From contig JARLGI010000027.1 of NCBI GenBank assembly GCA_031296115.1, forward strand, positions 1 through 64,000: 64,000 nucleotides of DNA, read 5' to 3'. The translations under genes were made by a program, and so were the position numbers. This document shows positions 8,642 through 16,844 of this stretch, in pieces. The stretch comes from Acidobacteriota bacterium. Its GTDB lineage: Bacteria; Acidobacteriota; Terriglobia; Terriglobales; Acidobacteriaceae. The notes below the pieces were generated by a model that saw only the letters and a list, made by a program, of their open reading frames with translations, ran no database searches and was not told the origin of the DNA. Positions within the stretch are counted from its first letter, which is position 1; every line of letters starts with the position of its first letter.

Positions 8642-8917
8642 TTAGGCGCTACGCTGCTGGGCGCTGATCTCATGCAGCGCCTGGAGCCAGTCTTGCTCGG
8701 GAGAACCGCCGATCCCGTTTCGCTGGAGGTACAGTTCATAGGCGCGTACGCGGATTCTCTCTTCCAGACTTAGGGGTGGCGGCGACTCAACCACAATCTC
8801 GGGCGCCTTCGATTTCGGCTGCTTCGCCTGTAAGCCATTCCCATTTTCGGAATTGGCCTTGCGACTCCGTTTCTTCGGCGCGCTGCTTGCATCAGTGGCC
8901 CGTGGTGCTTTCGGCAT
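8642..8917 (-). CDS. DUF2934 domain protein
   Basis: 91 residues from the ATG at 8917, which has GGAG about 9 bases upstream; a longer TTG frame to 8950 is possible. The first half is Lys/Arg/Ser-rich and probably disordered (PKKRSRKANSENGNG). The second half carries the DUF2934 pattern IRVRAYELYLQRNGIGGS followed by EQDWLQALHEI. The family is common in acidobacteria and proteobacteria and its function is unknown. The 8433-8641 gap upstream of the response regulator contains no supported gene. Confidence 0.75.
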   Translation of the reverse strand: MPKAPRATDASSAPKKRSRKANSENGNGLQAKQPKSKAPEIVVESPPPLSLEERIRVRAYELYLQRNGIGGSPEQDWLQALHEISAQQRSA

Positions 8918-9130
8918 TGTACTTACACTCCTATACCCTTTGAATTTCAACGGGTCCTCGCCCTAAAGTCGCGGCCCGTTGCCTTTCTTCTACTATACCC
9001 AATCACGGCCAAACTTGGGGCGCGAAGGTGGTGATTTCCACAACTTTCAGCGACTCAAACGAGTTAAGTGCTGCTCGTCACGTCCTGCGGTGCAAGTTGC
9101 TCTCCCATCATCACTTTTGGTGTCCAATGC

Positions 9131-10459
9131 ATGTCAGAAGTAGCGGCCGAACCGGGAACTAATCAGGCAACAGTTGCGTATCAGACATCGGGCGGAGTCC
9201 CTGTCACTTTCATGATGTTTTTCGAGACTCTCCGGCAGACCTTGCGAACGTTGTGGGCGCACAAGCTGCGCTCCTTCCTGACGATGTTCGGCATCGCCTG
9301 GGGCGTTGGTTCGCTGCTGCTTCTGGTGGGCCTGGGCGAGGGATTCCGGTCGGGCAACAAGCGCGAATTGAATTCGCTGGGCGAAGACATCATGTTCATG
9401 TTCCCGGGGCGCGCCCCTGCCGTCGCCGGCAACATGAGTTCCGGCCGCCCCTACAAGATGACCTATCGCGATTACGTCGACATTCAGCGCGAGGCGCCGC
9501 ACGTGCGCGCGGTTGCGCCGGTCCTGATGCGCCAGGACATTCGCGAGGTCAGCGACTACGGCAACACCAACGGACAGGTGGTAGGTGTTCCTCCGCATTT
9601 CAATACCATTCGCTACCTTCCGCTGGACAGCGGACGCTGGCTGAATGACGCCGACGACGCACAAAAGCACTTCGTGTGCGTGATCGGGGACGAAATGGTG
9701 AAGAACCTGTTCCCGGGAGGGCGAACCCCGGTCGGCAGCTCGATTCTGCTGAATGACGTTCGCTTCGAAGTGGTGGGAGTCGTAAAGCGCGTCGGGCACG
9801 GCGATGACAACTCGACCAACAATCGGGTCTTCCTTACGTACACCATGATGCACGAGTTCTTCCCGCTGGCGGGCGAGCAGGAGCAGGACGCGGTTTCATT
9901 CCTGAACTACCGGCCGCGCGCCCGCGATGAACATGATCTGGCGCGGCAGGAAGTACGCAAGATCGTGGCACGCAATCACGGCTTCGACTGGCACAACGAG
10001 GACGCTTTCGAGGATTGGGACACCGTTAAGAATGCCGAGATGGTAGGCAAGATTTTCGACGTGATGGACATCTTTCTCGGCGGAGTCGGCCTGGTGACCC
10101 TGACGCTGGGCGCGATCGGCATCGTCAACATCATGCTGGTGGCAGTGACCGAACGGACGCGGGAGATTGGACTGCGCAAGGCGCTGGGCGCAACCAAGCG
10201 CAGCATCCTCCTACAGTTCTTCCTGGAAGGCGCGTTTCTGACGCTGTTGAGCGGCGGTATTGGAATGGGCGGTGCTGCCTTGCTGATGGGCGCCATGAGC
10301 GGTGTGGGACAGGTCCCGGGCTTCGATCCGCCGACCATGTCCTTCATGTCAGCGACCGTCGCTATTGGGACGCTGGCCTTGGCCGGAATTTTTGCGGGAC
10401 TCTATCCCGCCAGCAAGGCCGCAAACCTGCAGCCCGTGGAAGCCTTGAGGCAGGAGTAA
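9131..10459 (+). CDS. MacB/FtsX-type ABC transporter permease
   Basis: Permease of the MacB_PCD/FtsX class, about 442 residues. The first helix is preceded by LWAHKLRSFLTMFGIAWGVG. A large periplasmic MacB_PCD domain follows (roughly residues 70-290), then three C-terminal helices (GLVTLTLGAIGIVNIMLV, FLTLLSGGIGMGGAALL, ATVAIGTLALAGIFAGLYPA). The TERTREIGLRKALGAT motif typical of FtsX permeases is present. The start is uncertain: ATG 9131 is chosen, while 9212/9215 would begin closer to the membrane anchor. No ATPase gene is adjacent. It is paired with a second permease 3 bases downstream. Confidence 0.88.
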   Translation: MSEVAAEPGTNQATVAYQTSGGVPVTFMMFFETLRQTLRTLWAHKLRSFLTMFGIAWGVGSLLLLVGLGEGFRSGNKRELNSLGEDIMFMFPGRAPAVAGNMSSGRPYKMTYRDYVDIQREAPHVRAVAPVLMRQDIREVSDYGNTNGQVVGVPPHFNTIRYLPLDSGRWLNDADDAQKHFVCVIGDEMVKNLFPGGRTPVGSSILLNDVRFEVVGVVKRVGHGDDNSTNNRVFLTYTMMHEFFPLAGEQEQDAVSFLNYRPRARDEHDLARQEVRKIVARNHGFDWHNEDAFEDWDTVKNAEMVGKIFDVMDIFLGGVGLVTLTLGAIGIVNIMLVAVTERTREIGLRKALGATKRSILLQFFLEGAFLTLLSGGIGMGGAALLMGAMSGVGQVPGFDPPTMSFMSATVAIGTLALAGIFAGLYPASKAANLQPVEALRQE

Positions 10460-10462
10460 GCC

Positions 10463-11704
10463 ATGGTGAAAGATCTACTCATGCAGGCCTACGGCGCCAT
10501 GCGCCACAACCGGCGCCGTACTGCGCTCACCATGCTGGGCATGGCATGGGGCATCGCCACCGTGGTTCTTCTCCTGGCCTACGGCGCGGGATTCGGGCGC
10601 GCGATTGAAACCATCTTCGCCAATTGGGGCACGCGCATCATCGGAGTTTTTCCCGGCCGCACTTCTCAGCAGGCCGGCGGGCAGAAGGCGGGCACCAAGA
10701 TCAAGTTCACTATTGACGACATTGACCGTATCGTGAACGCCGCGCCCCTGGTGCACCGCATCACCCCCATGGTGGAGAAGCAGAGCACTGTCTCGCAGGA
10801 CGTTCGCACCTACACACTGCCCATCAATGGCGTGAATCCCAACATGTTTCAAATCCAGGCGCTGCACCTCGGCGAGGGCCGCTTGCTGAACGAAGCCGAC
10901 CAGATGTCGCGCGCCCGTGTCGTGGTGATTGGCTCCGAGGCGAAGACCAAGCTGTTCTCGGGGCAGTATGCGCTCGGCCAGTTCATTCGCATCGACGGCA
11001 TCAGCTTCCAGGTGGTCGGCGTATTGTCGGCGCACATGCAAGAAGGTGACGACAGCGTCAACAAGGTGATCTACATTCCGTTCACCACCATGGGCGACCT
11101 GAAGGACACGCACTATCTTGACGGCATCTGGCTCGACTATGAAGGCAACGAATTCGAACTGGTGGAGCACCAAGTGCGCGGCGTGCTGGCCCAACAATAC
11201 AACTTCAAGCCAGACGACAAGCGTGCGATCTTCGTGTTCAACATGATGAAGCAGTTGAAGCAGTTCCAGATCATCACCACCGGTCTGCAAATCCTGCTGG
11301 CGTTCATCGGCACGCTCACCCTGGGCATCGGTGGCGTAGGCCTGATGAACATCATGCTGGTCTCGGTGACCCAGCGCACCCGCGAGATCGGAGTAGAGAA
11401 AGCGCTGGGCGGCCGCCGCCGCGACATCCTTTTTCAGTTCCTGGCGGAAGCGCTGGCCATTACCTTCATCGGCGGCATCTGCGGCATCATCCTTGCCTAC
11501 GCCGTTTCTATGGGCGTAGGACGGCTTACCTTCTATAGCGCGATTGCCAAGAATGCCGAGGCCGCCGACATCCGCCTTATCATCGATCCCATGATTGTGA
11601 TGGTGGCAACCGTCATCCTGACCTTCGTCGGGTTAATCAGCGGCATGCTGCCGGCGATTAAGGCCTCGCGCCTGGACCCGATCGAAGCGCTGCGGTACGA
11701 ATAG
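10463..11704 (+). CDS. MacB/FtsX-type ABC transporter permease (second of pair)
   Basis: 413 residues, same architecture as the preceding gene. N-terminal helix (TALTMLGMAWGIATVVLLLA), MacB_PCD-like periplasmic domain, then three C-terminal helices and the VTQRTREIGVEKALGG motif. The ATG at 10463 follows the previous stop by 3 bases, so the two are co-translated and probably form a heterodimeric transporter or mechanotransmission complex. Neither the ATPase nor a membrane-fusion subunit is next to them, so the complex must borrow these from elsewhere. Substrate unknown. Confidence 0.88.
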   Translation: MVKDLLMQAYGAMRHNRRRTALTMLGMAWGIATVVLLLAYGAGFGRAIETIFANWGTRIIGVFPGRTSQQAGGQKAGTKIKFTIDDIDRIVNAAPLVHRITPMVEKQSTVSQDVRTYTLPINGVNPNMFQIQALHLGEGRLLNEADQMSRARVVVIGSEAKTKLFSGQYALGQFIRIDGISFQVVGVLSAHMQEGDDSVNKVIYIPFTTMGDLKDTHYLDGIWLDYEGNEFELVEHQVRGVLAQQYNFKPDDKRAIFVFNMMKQLKQFQIITTGLQILLAFIGTLTLGIGGVGLMNIMLVSVTQRTREIGVEKALGGRRRDILFQFLAEALAITFIGGICGIILAYAVSMGVGRLTFYSAIAKNAEAADIRLIIDPMIVMVATVILTFVGLISGMLPAIKASRLDPIEALRYE

Positions 11705-11884
11705 GCGTCGCCGATCATCCGCAGGACAAGATGAGCGCCTGTTACCCTTCGTCGCCGAACTAGGCCGCGGGCGGCAAGTACTCGCTCCGGCTGTCCTGGG
11801 TTTTCCCGAATTGGGGAGCGGAACGGACACATTCGGGAACGCTGGCCGACTTCCCAGTAGTAATGTCCGCCAGCCCGGACCTGT

Positions 11885-12641
11885 TCAGAAAACGGGAGGA
11901 CGGTCGAGCGAGGATTGTTCAACTGGCAGATTGAGCCCGTACTTGGCTGTGATATGTAGAACGAGTTCGCGGAACCAGACCGGAGCAGTCGGGGCAACAT
12001 AGACCTTCTCCAAGAGCTCGGGTAACCGCACTGGAATGAACCGGCCACGTTTCCGGATTCGGCTGTCGGATCAGAATTTGAGCGGCGCTATTGCGGGGGG
12101 TCAGGGGCCGAAGGTAGATGTTGAATCAGCGCTCGGAGTTCGCGTTCATGGGCAAACAACTTGCGCTTCCGCATGTATCGGTAGAGGGCGTTGTCCTCCC
12201 GCATCCACTCGGTCCCGTAGTCCATGTACTCCATACGCCGACGAAGGTGCCGGCCGGCAATTCATTATGCAGCCTGATATAAGTCGACTGTATTGCGACG
12301 GCATCGCACGTCCTGGCGTACAGCTTCCACATCGCATCGGACTCGTGCTCATTCATGTGCCAGCAGTTGATCAGCGTCCACTGACGTTCAAACTCATGAT
12401 AAGAGGACACACCCTCTAAAGTGGGGATGGGTATCTTCCCTTCGTAAACCATCGGCCACATTACCCTATTGATGTGTGAGTTGGCTCCCTCGTACGGATC
12501 GCCTAGCATGTCAGCCCGCGAGAAATATAGCGCTCCGCTATCCAGCAGTGAAACGTACTTGGAGAAGTCCACGTACCGCCACACTTTGATGTTGGGGTCA
12601 TTCGGTGCTTTAAAGACCGGATGGTTCGATTCTGCAGGCAT
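11885..12641 (-). pseudogene. Broken DUF2971 family gene, coding signal in three frames
   Basis: Reading from the ATG at 12641, the first ~135 codons carry the DUF2971 start (VWRYVDFSKYVSLL, LYFSRADMLGDPYEGA, CWHMNEHESDAMWKLY). Near 12238 the match jumps to the +1 frame (MEYMDYGTEWMREDNALYRY, then KRKLFAHERELRALIQ), ending at a TAG at 12088. The family's usual C-terminus then reappears in a third frame (LPELLEKVYVAPTAPVWF, AKYGLNLPVEQSSL), ending at the TGA at 11885. The total span of about 757 bases equals the usual ~250-residue length. At least two indels are needed. The molecular role of the family is unknown. Sequencing error cannot be excluded. Confidence 0.8.
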
Positions 12642-13728
12642 CGGCGCTATTGTAGCCCGCTGCGGAGCGAAACGAGCAGGTCGAACGGTCGAACGCGAAG
12701 TCCCCGGAAACGCCCTCATGGGAAGAAAACGTTCCCATTGGATCGACGAGACACCGGAACTTGGGCGGTTACGAGTAAGAAATCGCCATCGCACACGTGA
12801 TCGCGCCGAGAACGATTGCCGAAAGATTGAGTCGAGTAAAATCTTAGCCCAACGCTGCAGTAGTGGGTAGCGTGAACCAGAAACCCCGAGCCCCTTCAGG
12901 GGGAGGAACTTGTACGTACCCATGCAAGCCTGGCTAACCCTGCTTTTGCTGGTCGCGATGTTCGCCGCGCGCAAATGGACCTTCACGGCGCCGACAGTTG
13001 ACGGAAGGACCATTCCGAGCGAGTGGAGCCTGAGATTTGAATTCAAGAGAAACGGCACCAAAGCACTGCCGCAGTGCACTTCGCCGCTCTCATAATTTAC
13101 GCAATCGGGAAGAGAGTGGCGGCAACTTGGCAAAGCAAAGGCTGACCGTCGGCGCCTGGCTCGCGTTTAGATTCCAGGTAATAAGACTGAGCATCCGGCA
13201 GCTCATTTTTCCCGATTCAACAACTTAGGCCCTCTTTTTGTTTTCCATCGCGACGGAGAAGGCTGTTTACCCTCGCTGACGGTGGCGCTTCGTGCGATCA
13301 GAACAACTGTCAAGTGTTGTGCGACTTCCATCATCGCAAGCTCGCTGGCAAAGGCGGACGTGGCTGAGAGCGCGCGCTCTTGAGGGGTATGGGGTCTCCA
13401 ATCGCTAGGAACTGGCGCCGTCTGACACTCGCGCATCATTTCCTTGCGCACTCGCGAATTTTGAACTTTTAGGGCCTCACAGGATGAGCGCATGAGCAGC
13501 ACGGAGCACGCGTGGACGGGACGGTCACTGAGACAGAATCGTCGCAGCTCAGATGAGCGTCCATGCCGATTACTTGTGTAATAGCGATTTCGCAACAGCT
13601 ATCCGGGTCGTCGTGACTGCCGACAACCGGCGATTTATCGCAAGTGGGTTCGAATCGAAATGTCGAGCGTAGTCGATTGAAATAACGAACCGGGACGGTT
13701 TTCTGCCGCCCCGGCTTGATAGTGTCGG
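12642..13728. other. Gene-poor interval of about 1.1 kb
   Basis: No frame here looks like a convincing gene. A plus-strand frame at 12925-13095 and a minus-strand frame at 13203-13595 (130 residues) exist but lack recognisable motifs, good ribosome sites or codon bias. The interval contains one copy of a short imperfect repeat (13565-13604) and a possible repeat-like stretch near 12875-12910 (ACCCCGAGCCCCTTCAGGGG). Confidence 0.5.
13565..13604 (+). repeat. Short imperfect direct repeat, copy 1
   Basis: Starts GCCGATTACTTG and continues with GATTT..CAACAGC..ATC. It matches the segment at 15406-15445 at about four of five positions and in the same orientation. The two copies bracket the DUF1254/DUF1214 lipoprotein gene. 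Confidence 0.6.
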
Positions 13729-15156
13729 CTACTTCGCCTCGTTTATGGCCGGCGGCTTCCAACTTCCGTCAAGAATGGAAGGTGGGGTCTCCTTCGGCCA
13801 GTACAGCCGCAGCATCGGAATGAATTTAGCCTTTGGCGCAGGCAGCCAGTTGGCTTCCTTCGCCTTGCCCGGAGAGTCGGCCTGGAGATACAGGTCCACC
13901 GAACCATCAGCGTTGGTGATGAACTTGTTGCGCTGGCTCAAGGTGTAGCGGTTGAGCGGGTTCGGCACGAAGAAATAAGCCGCATCGTACATGGTGAGCG
14001 ACCAGAAGCCGTTGACTGGTGGCATCTGGCCCTTATCGAAGTGCAGGGTGTACTTCTTCGAAGCCCCATCATAGTCGCCGCCGCTCCCGTCCTTTTGCCC
14101 CACAGGATAGATCGCGTCCTGGGGCCGGTTGGCGCCAAGACCGAAGGCGGTAACGAACGCCCGATCTAGATAGTCGGTGCCGTAGAGACCCGCCTTCGGG
14201 AGGATTAGCCACCCGTTGACGGGATCAACCTTCTTGGCGAACTCCACGATCCTCGCCTGACCCAGCTTGGGCACAACCTTGATGGCCTCTTTGTCGAAAG
14301 CCCCGAGCTTGCTCGGATCAAAATCCTGCCCCGGTACCAAGCCGATCTTCGCCATGTTTGCAACCATCGGCGCATCTTCGGGCGCGGGCGGGTTGGCCTT
14401 CAGCAACTGCGCCAGGTAAGTGAAGTAAGCGACAACATCCAAGTGATCGACTTGGTCGCGGGTCGCGGTCTTCATGTCCATGCTGGGGTCGACCTGACCG
14501 GCAGGAGGAGTGTAGGGCTTGCCATACGAACTCAGCGGAACCAGCGAGGATTTGTCCTGCACAGCGTGTACAGCAGCGTAGTCGGCGGGAGTCCCGGTGC
14601 AATAAATTCGGCCGATGATAAACACCAGGGCCGTAGGCGACTTATATTCCGTCACTCCTGCGGGCAGCGTGCCCGACCATCCCGGCCCGGTGATGGCGTA
14701 CTTCTGGGCCTTGCTGCCGGTGGTGCGCTTGCCGGGAACCTGGAAGACATCGGTCCAACCATCCAGCATCGGCATCAGGTAGTAGCGGTCTCCCATGTCG
14801 GGAAAACTGAAGATCCACGGCTCCTTCGAAACATCCAGCCACGCTGTGAGGTACAGCGTGTCAGCGTTGGGGGCGGTAACGCTGTGGTTGTCGACGGGCG
14901 GATAGGTCCGGAACCTGACAAGCTGGCCCATGGGCGCGTGTGCCGAGTCGGGAGTGGCTACGTTGGTAAACACTTTGCGCGTCATGTCCATGGTGACCAG
15001 CGGATAGCCGTAAATGTAAGCGTCGACCGCGGTTTTGACGGCATCTTCGACCCCGGGCTGGGCGGTGGCGGCAGACTTCGTGCCCGAATCCGAGCAGGCG
15101 ATTAGGCCCAGCACAACGGTGAGAATCAACAACAGAACTGCATGCTTACCCTTCAT
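13729..15156 (-). CDS. DUF1254/DUF1214 domain lipoprotein
   Basis: 475 residues. The N-terminus is a lipoprotein signal (LLLILTVVLGLIACSDSG) with Cys as the lipidation site. The DUF1254 half begins with VDAYIYGYPLVTMDMTRKVF and includes TAPNADTLYLTAWLDVSKEP. The DUF1214 half near the C-terminus contains FDKGQMPPVNGFWSLTMYD and the ending LRLYWPKETPPSILDGSWKPP. Both halves are conserved and the length is normal. Proteins of this pair are widespread in soil bacteria; their activity is not established. The gene stands alone, bracketed by a short repeat. Confidence 0.9.
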   Translation of the reverse strand: MKGKHAVLLLILTVVLGLIACSDSGTKSAATAQPGVEDAVKTAVDAYIYGYPLVTMDMTRKVFTNVATPDSAHAPMGQLVRFRTYPPVDNHSVTAPNADTLYLTAWLDVSKEPWIFSFPDMGDRYYLMPMLDGWTDVFQVPGKRTTGSKAQKYAITGPGWSGTLPAGVTEYKSPTALVFIIGRIYCTGTPADYAAVHAVQDKSSLVPLSSYGKPYTPPAGQVDPSMDMKTATRDQVDHLDVVAYFTYLAQLLKANPPAPEDAPMVANMAKIGLVPGQDFDPSKLGAFDKEAIKVVPKLGQARIVEFAKKVDPVNGWLILPKAGLYGTDYLDRAFVTAFGLGANRPQDAIYPVGQKDGSGGDYDGASKKYTLHFDKGQMPPVNGFWSLTMYDAAYFFVPNPLNRYTLSQRNKFITNADGSVDLYLQADSPGKAKEANWLPAPKAKFIPMLRLYWPKETPPSILDGSWKPPAINEAK

Positions 15157-15578
15157 ATGTTCTCCTAATCCTGTGCGATGCCCGTCCAGGTCTTGTCGAA
15201 CAGCACGTTCTCAAGTCCTGTATTTTGAGGGTGCTCAATGATAACAGGCCCAGTGATCTCATCTAAACCCATTCGTATCTCGCCGCCGACCGACACGGGC
15301 TCCACCGGTATCACGGGCGACTCGGACGCTGGCTTCGCAGAGAATATAGAGATAGATGTTGAGAACAGGCGACTACACAAGCAATCCCAAAACGGGGCGT
15401 TTCCGGCCGATTACTTGGAAAATGGAGATTTCACAACAGCAATCAGAGACAGCTGAGCTGTGACACTGGCGTGATGGAGGTCACGACAGTTTGCAAGTCT
15501 TCTCAGCTGAATTGGAGACATAGCGGAGACACAGAGCACTCGCTTTTAGGTGGTATTGCAGTAAAGCCGCATGTTTAT
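15157..15578. other. Intergenic region between DUF1254 lipoprotein and tRNA-Glu
   Basis: It contains a minus-strand open frame (15165-15380, about 70 codons, TTG start) ending 8 bases before the lipoprotein gene. That frame has no recognised family and I do not call it. It also contains the second copy of the short repeat. Promoter elements of the lipoprotein gene must lie here but none stands out. Confidence 0.4.
15406..15445 (+). repeat. Short imperfect direct repeat, copy 2
   Basis: Matches 13565-13604 (shared GCCGATTACTTG and GATTTC.CAACAGC). It sits upstream of the DUF1254/DUF1214 gene, while copy 1 sits downstream. Confidence 0.6.
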
Positions 15579-15653
15579 TGGTAGCGCTACCGGGAATCGA
15601 ACCCGGGTTTGAAGATTGAGAATCTTCCGTCCTAACCCCTAGACGATAGCGCC
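15579..15653 (-). tRNA. tRNA-Glu (anticodon CUC)
   Basis: Read on the minus strand, the cloverleaf is complete. The acceptor arm is GGCGCTA with TAGCGCT (a G-U first pair), with D arm GTCT/GGAC. The anticodon stem GAAGA/TCTTC encloses the loop TTCTCAA, giving anticodon CUC. The T arm is CCGGG-TTCGATT-CCCGG. Discriminator A and CCA are encoded. The anticodon assigns glutamate (GAG codons). Confidence 0.93.
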
Positions 15654-15752
15654 ACGCAGGAAGACCGTTCGATTATAACAAAACAGCCGCAAGTCCTGGC
15701 ACGGCTGCTCTCAAGAAAAGCGTTCATCCCCGCCTCTAGCGCGCCTTTGCGA

Positions 15753-15788
15753 GGGGTGTTGACAACCCCCGGGTCCCCGTAGCAGAAT
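15753..15788 (+). promoter_or_regulatory. Candidate promoter/operator for imuA-imuB-dnaE2
   Basis: A perfect -35 hexamer TTGACA (15759-15764) lies inside a near-palindrome, GGGGTGTTGACAACCCC (15753-15769, six of eight base pairs symmetrical), with CAGAAT 18 bases on as a -10. It lies about 115 bases before imuA. A palindrome covering the -35 is where a repressor such as LexA would act, but it does not match a LexA box I know. Confidence 0.35.
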
Positions 15789-15903
15789 CTCATTGATAGG
15801 CGAATGAAAAGCGAAAGTAGATGATTCGGTCTGCTCCTTTTGGGCGGACCGATTTCCCCGTTCTGAGTCTGCTGCTATTCGCTCCCTCGCCCTTGAGGTC
15901 CTT

Positions 15904-16815
15904 ATGCCGTCTTCCGCTGTGCTTCGTGCCCGCATCGAGTCGTCCCTCGGCGAGCGCCTCTCCTCTGCGCTGTTGCTGCGCGAACATGCTGTCCCGTTGA
16001 CCGTGCCCATCGGCGTGGCGGCGCTCGACGTTCTCACCGGAGGTCTGCCTCGCGGGGCGCTCAGCGAAATTACCGGCCCGGCCTCCTCCGGACGCACCGG
16101 GGTGATGCTGGCTGCGCTGGCGGGAGCGACATGGCGCCAGGAGGTGTGCGCCCTGGTGGATGCCAGTGACAGCTTTGATCCAGCATCGGCGGCGGTCGCC
16201 GGCGTGGATCTCGACCGCCTGCTGTGGGTCCGATGTGCCCGCCATGCGAACCCGCGACGCAGAAACGATACACCGCGCGGACATCTGGAGGGTTTTGCTC
16301 CGGGTCCTGGCTTTGCATTCGGCGCAGCGCTGGAACAGGTGCTGAAGGTCACCGACCTCCTGTTGCAAGCTGGAGGTTTTGGCATGGTGGTACTCGACTT
16401 GGGCGACATCCCTGTCGCGAGCGCCCGGCGCGTGCCGCTGACCTCATGGTTCCGTTTTCGCCGTGCTGTGGAACCCACCGCGACGGTTTTGCTGCTGGTG
16501 GAGCAGGAGCCGTCGGCGAAAAGCTGCGCTTCGCTGGCGGTTTGTCTGCAGGCAGAAACTGTTTGTGCGTGCGATTCCGCTCCTTATCAGACGCAGGAAG
16601 CCATGGCGCGACGGTGCAATCCTTTTCGCAAAGCCAACCCGTGGAACGCTGAGAGCAGTCAGATGCCGCCTGACACTCCGGAGAACAACCCTGTGAGTCA
16701 CGCCGCACTGTTACATGGCATGTGCCTGCGCGCCCAGGTAGTGCGCTGCTCCACGACACAGCGTAAACCTGCGCAGTCGACAGGTACCAGTTTTGAACTA
16801 CGTGCGGCCCTGTAA
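15904..16815 (+). CDS. imuA: ImuA-like RecA-fold protein of the mutasome
   Basis: 303 residues resembling the RecA core, the first component of the imuA-imuB-dnaE2 mutagenic translesion cassette. The N-terminus has VPIGVAALDVLTGGLPRGAL and a P-loop-like GPASSGRTG, as in RecA-like ImuA/SulA-like proteins. A Walker-B-like segment (FGMVVLDLGDI) follows. The C-terminal ~100 residues are poorly conserved. Gene order (30 bases upstream of imuB, then dnaE2) is the strongest evidence. Its proposed role is to stimulate ImuB/DnaE2 on damaged DNA. SOS control is expected from the family but no clear LexA site is seen. Confidence 0.85.
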   Translation: MPSSAVLRARIESSLGERLSSALLLREHAVPLTVPIGVAALDVLTGGLPRGALSEITGPASSGRTGVMLAALAGATWRQEVCALVDASDSFDPASAAVAGVDLDRLLWVRCARHANPRRRNDTPRGHLEGFAPGPGFAFGAALEQVLKVTDLLLQAGGFGMVVLDLGDIPVASARRVPLTSWFRFRRAVEPTATVLLLVEQEPSAKSCASLAVCLQAETVCACDSAPYQTQEAMARRCNPFRKANPWNAESSQMPPDTPENNPVSHAALLHGMCLRAQVVRCSTTQRKPAQSTGTSFELRAAL

Positions 16816-16844
16816 TTCCCGCCATAGTAATTCCGAGGACACGG

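Noticed and set aside
13203-13595. 130-residue minus-strand open frame
   Set aside because: No recognisable family, signal or ribosome site, and composition unlike neighbouring genes; left unannotated.
15165-15380. Small minus-strand frame just upstream of the DUF1254 lipoprotein gene
   Set aside because: TTG start, no motif and no clear ribosome site; mentioned only as intergenic content.
15789-15903. Classical LexA box before imuA
   Set aside because: No GAAC-type or CTGT-type inverted pair is present in the leader; only the palindrome further upstream is noted.
15711-16478. 255-residue minus-strand frame over imuA
   Set aside because: Antisense shadow; gene order and motifs support imuA on the plus strand.
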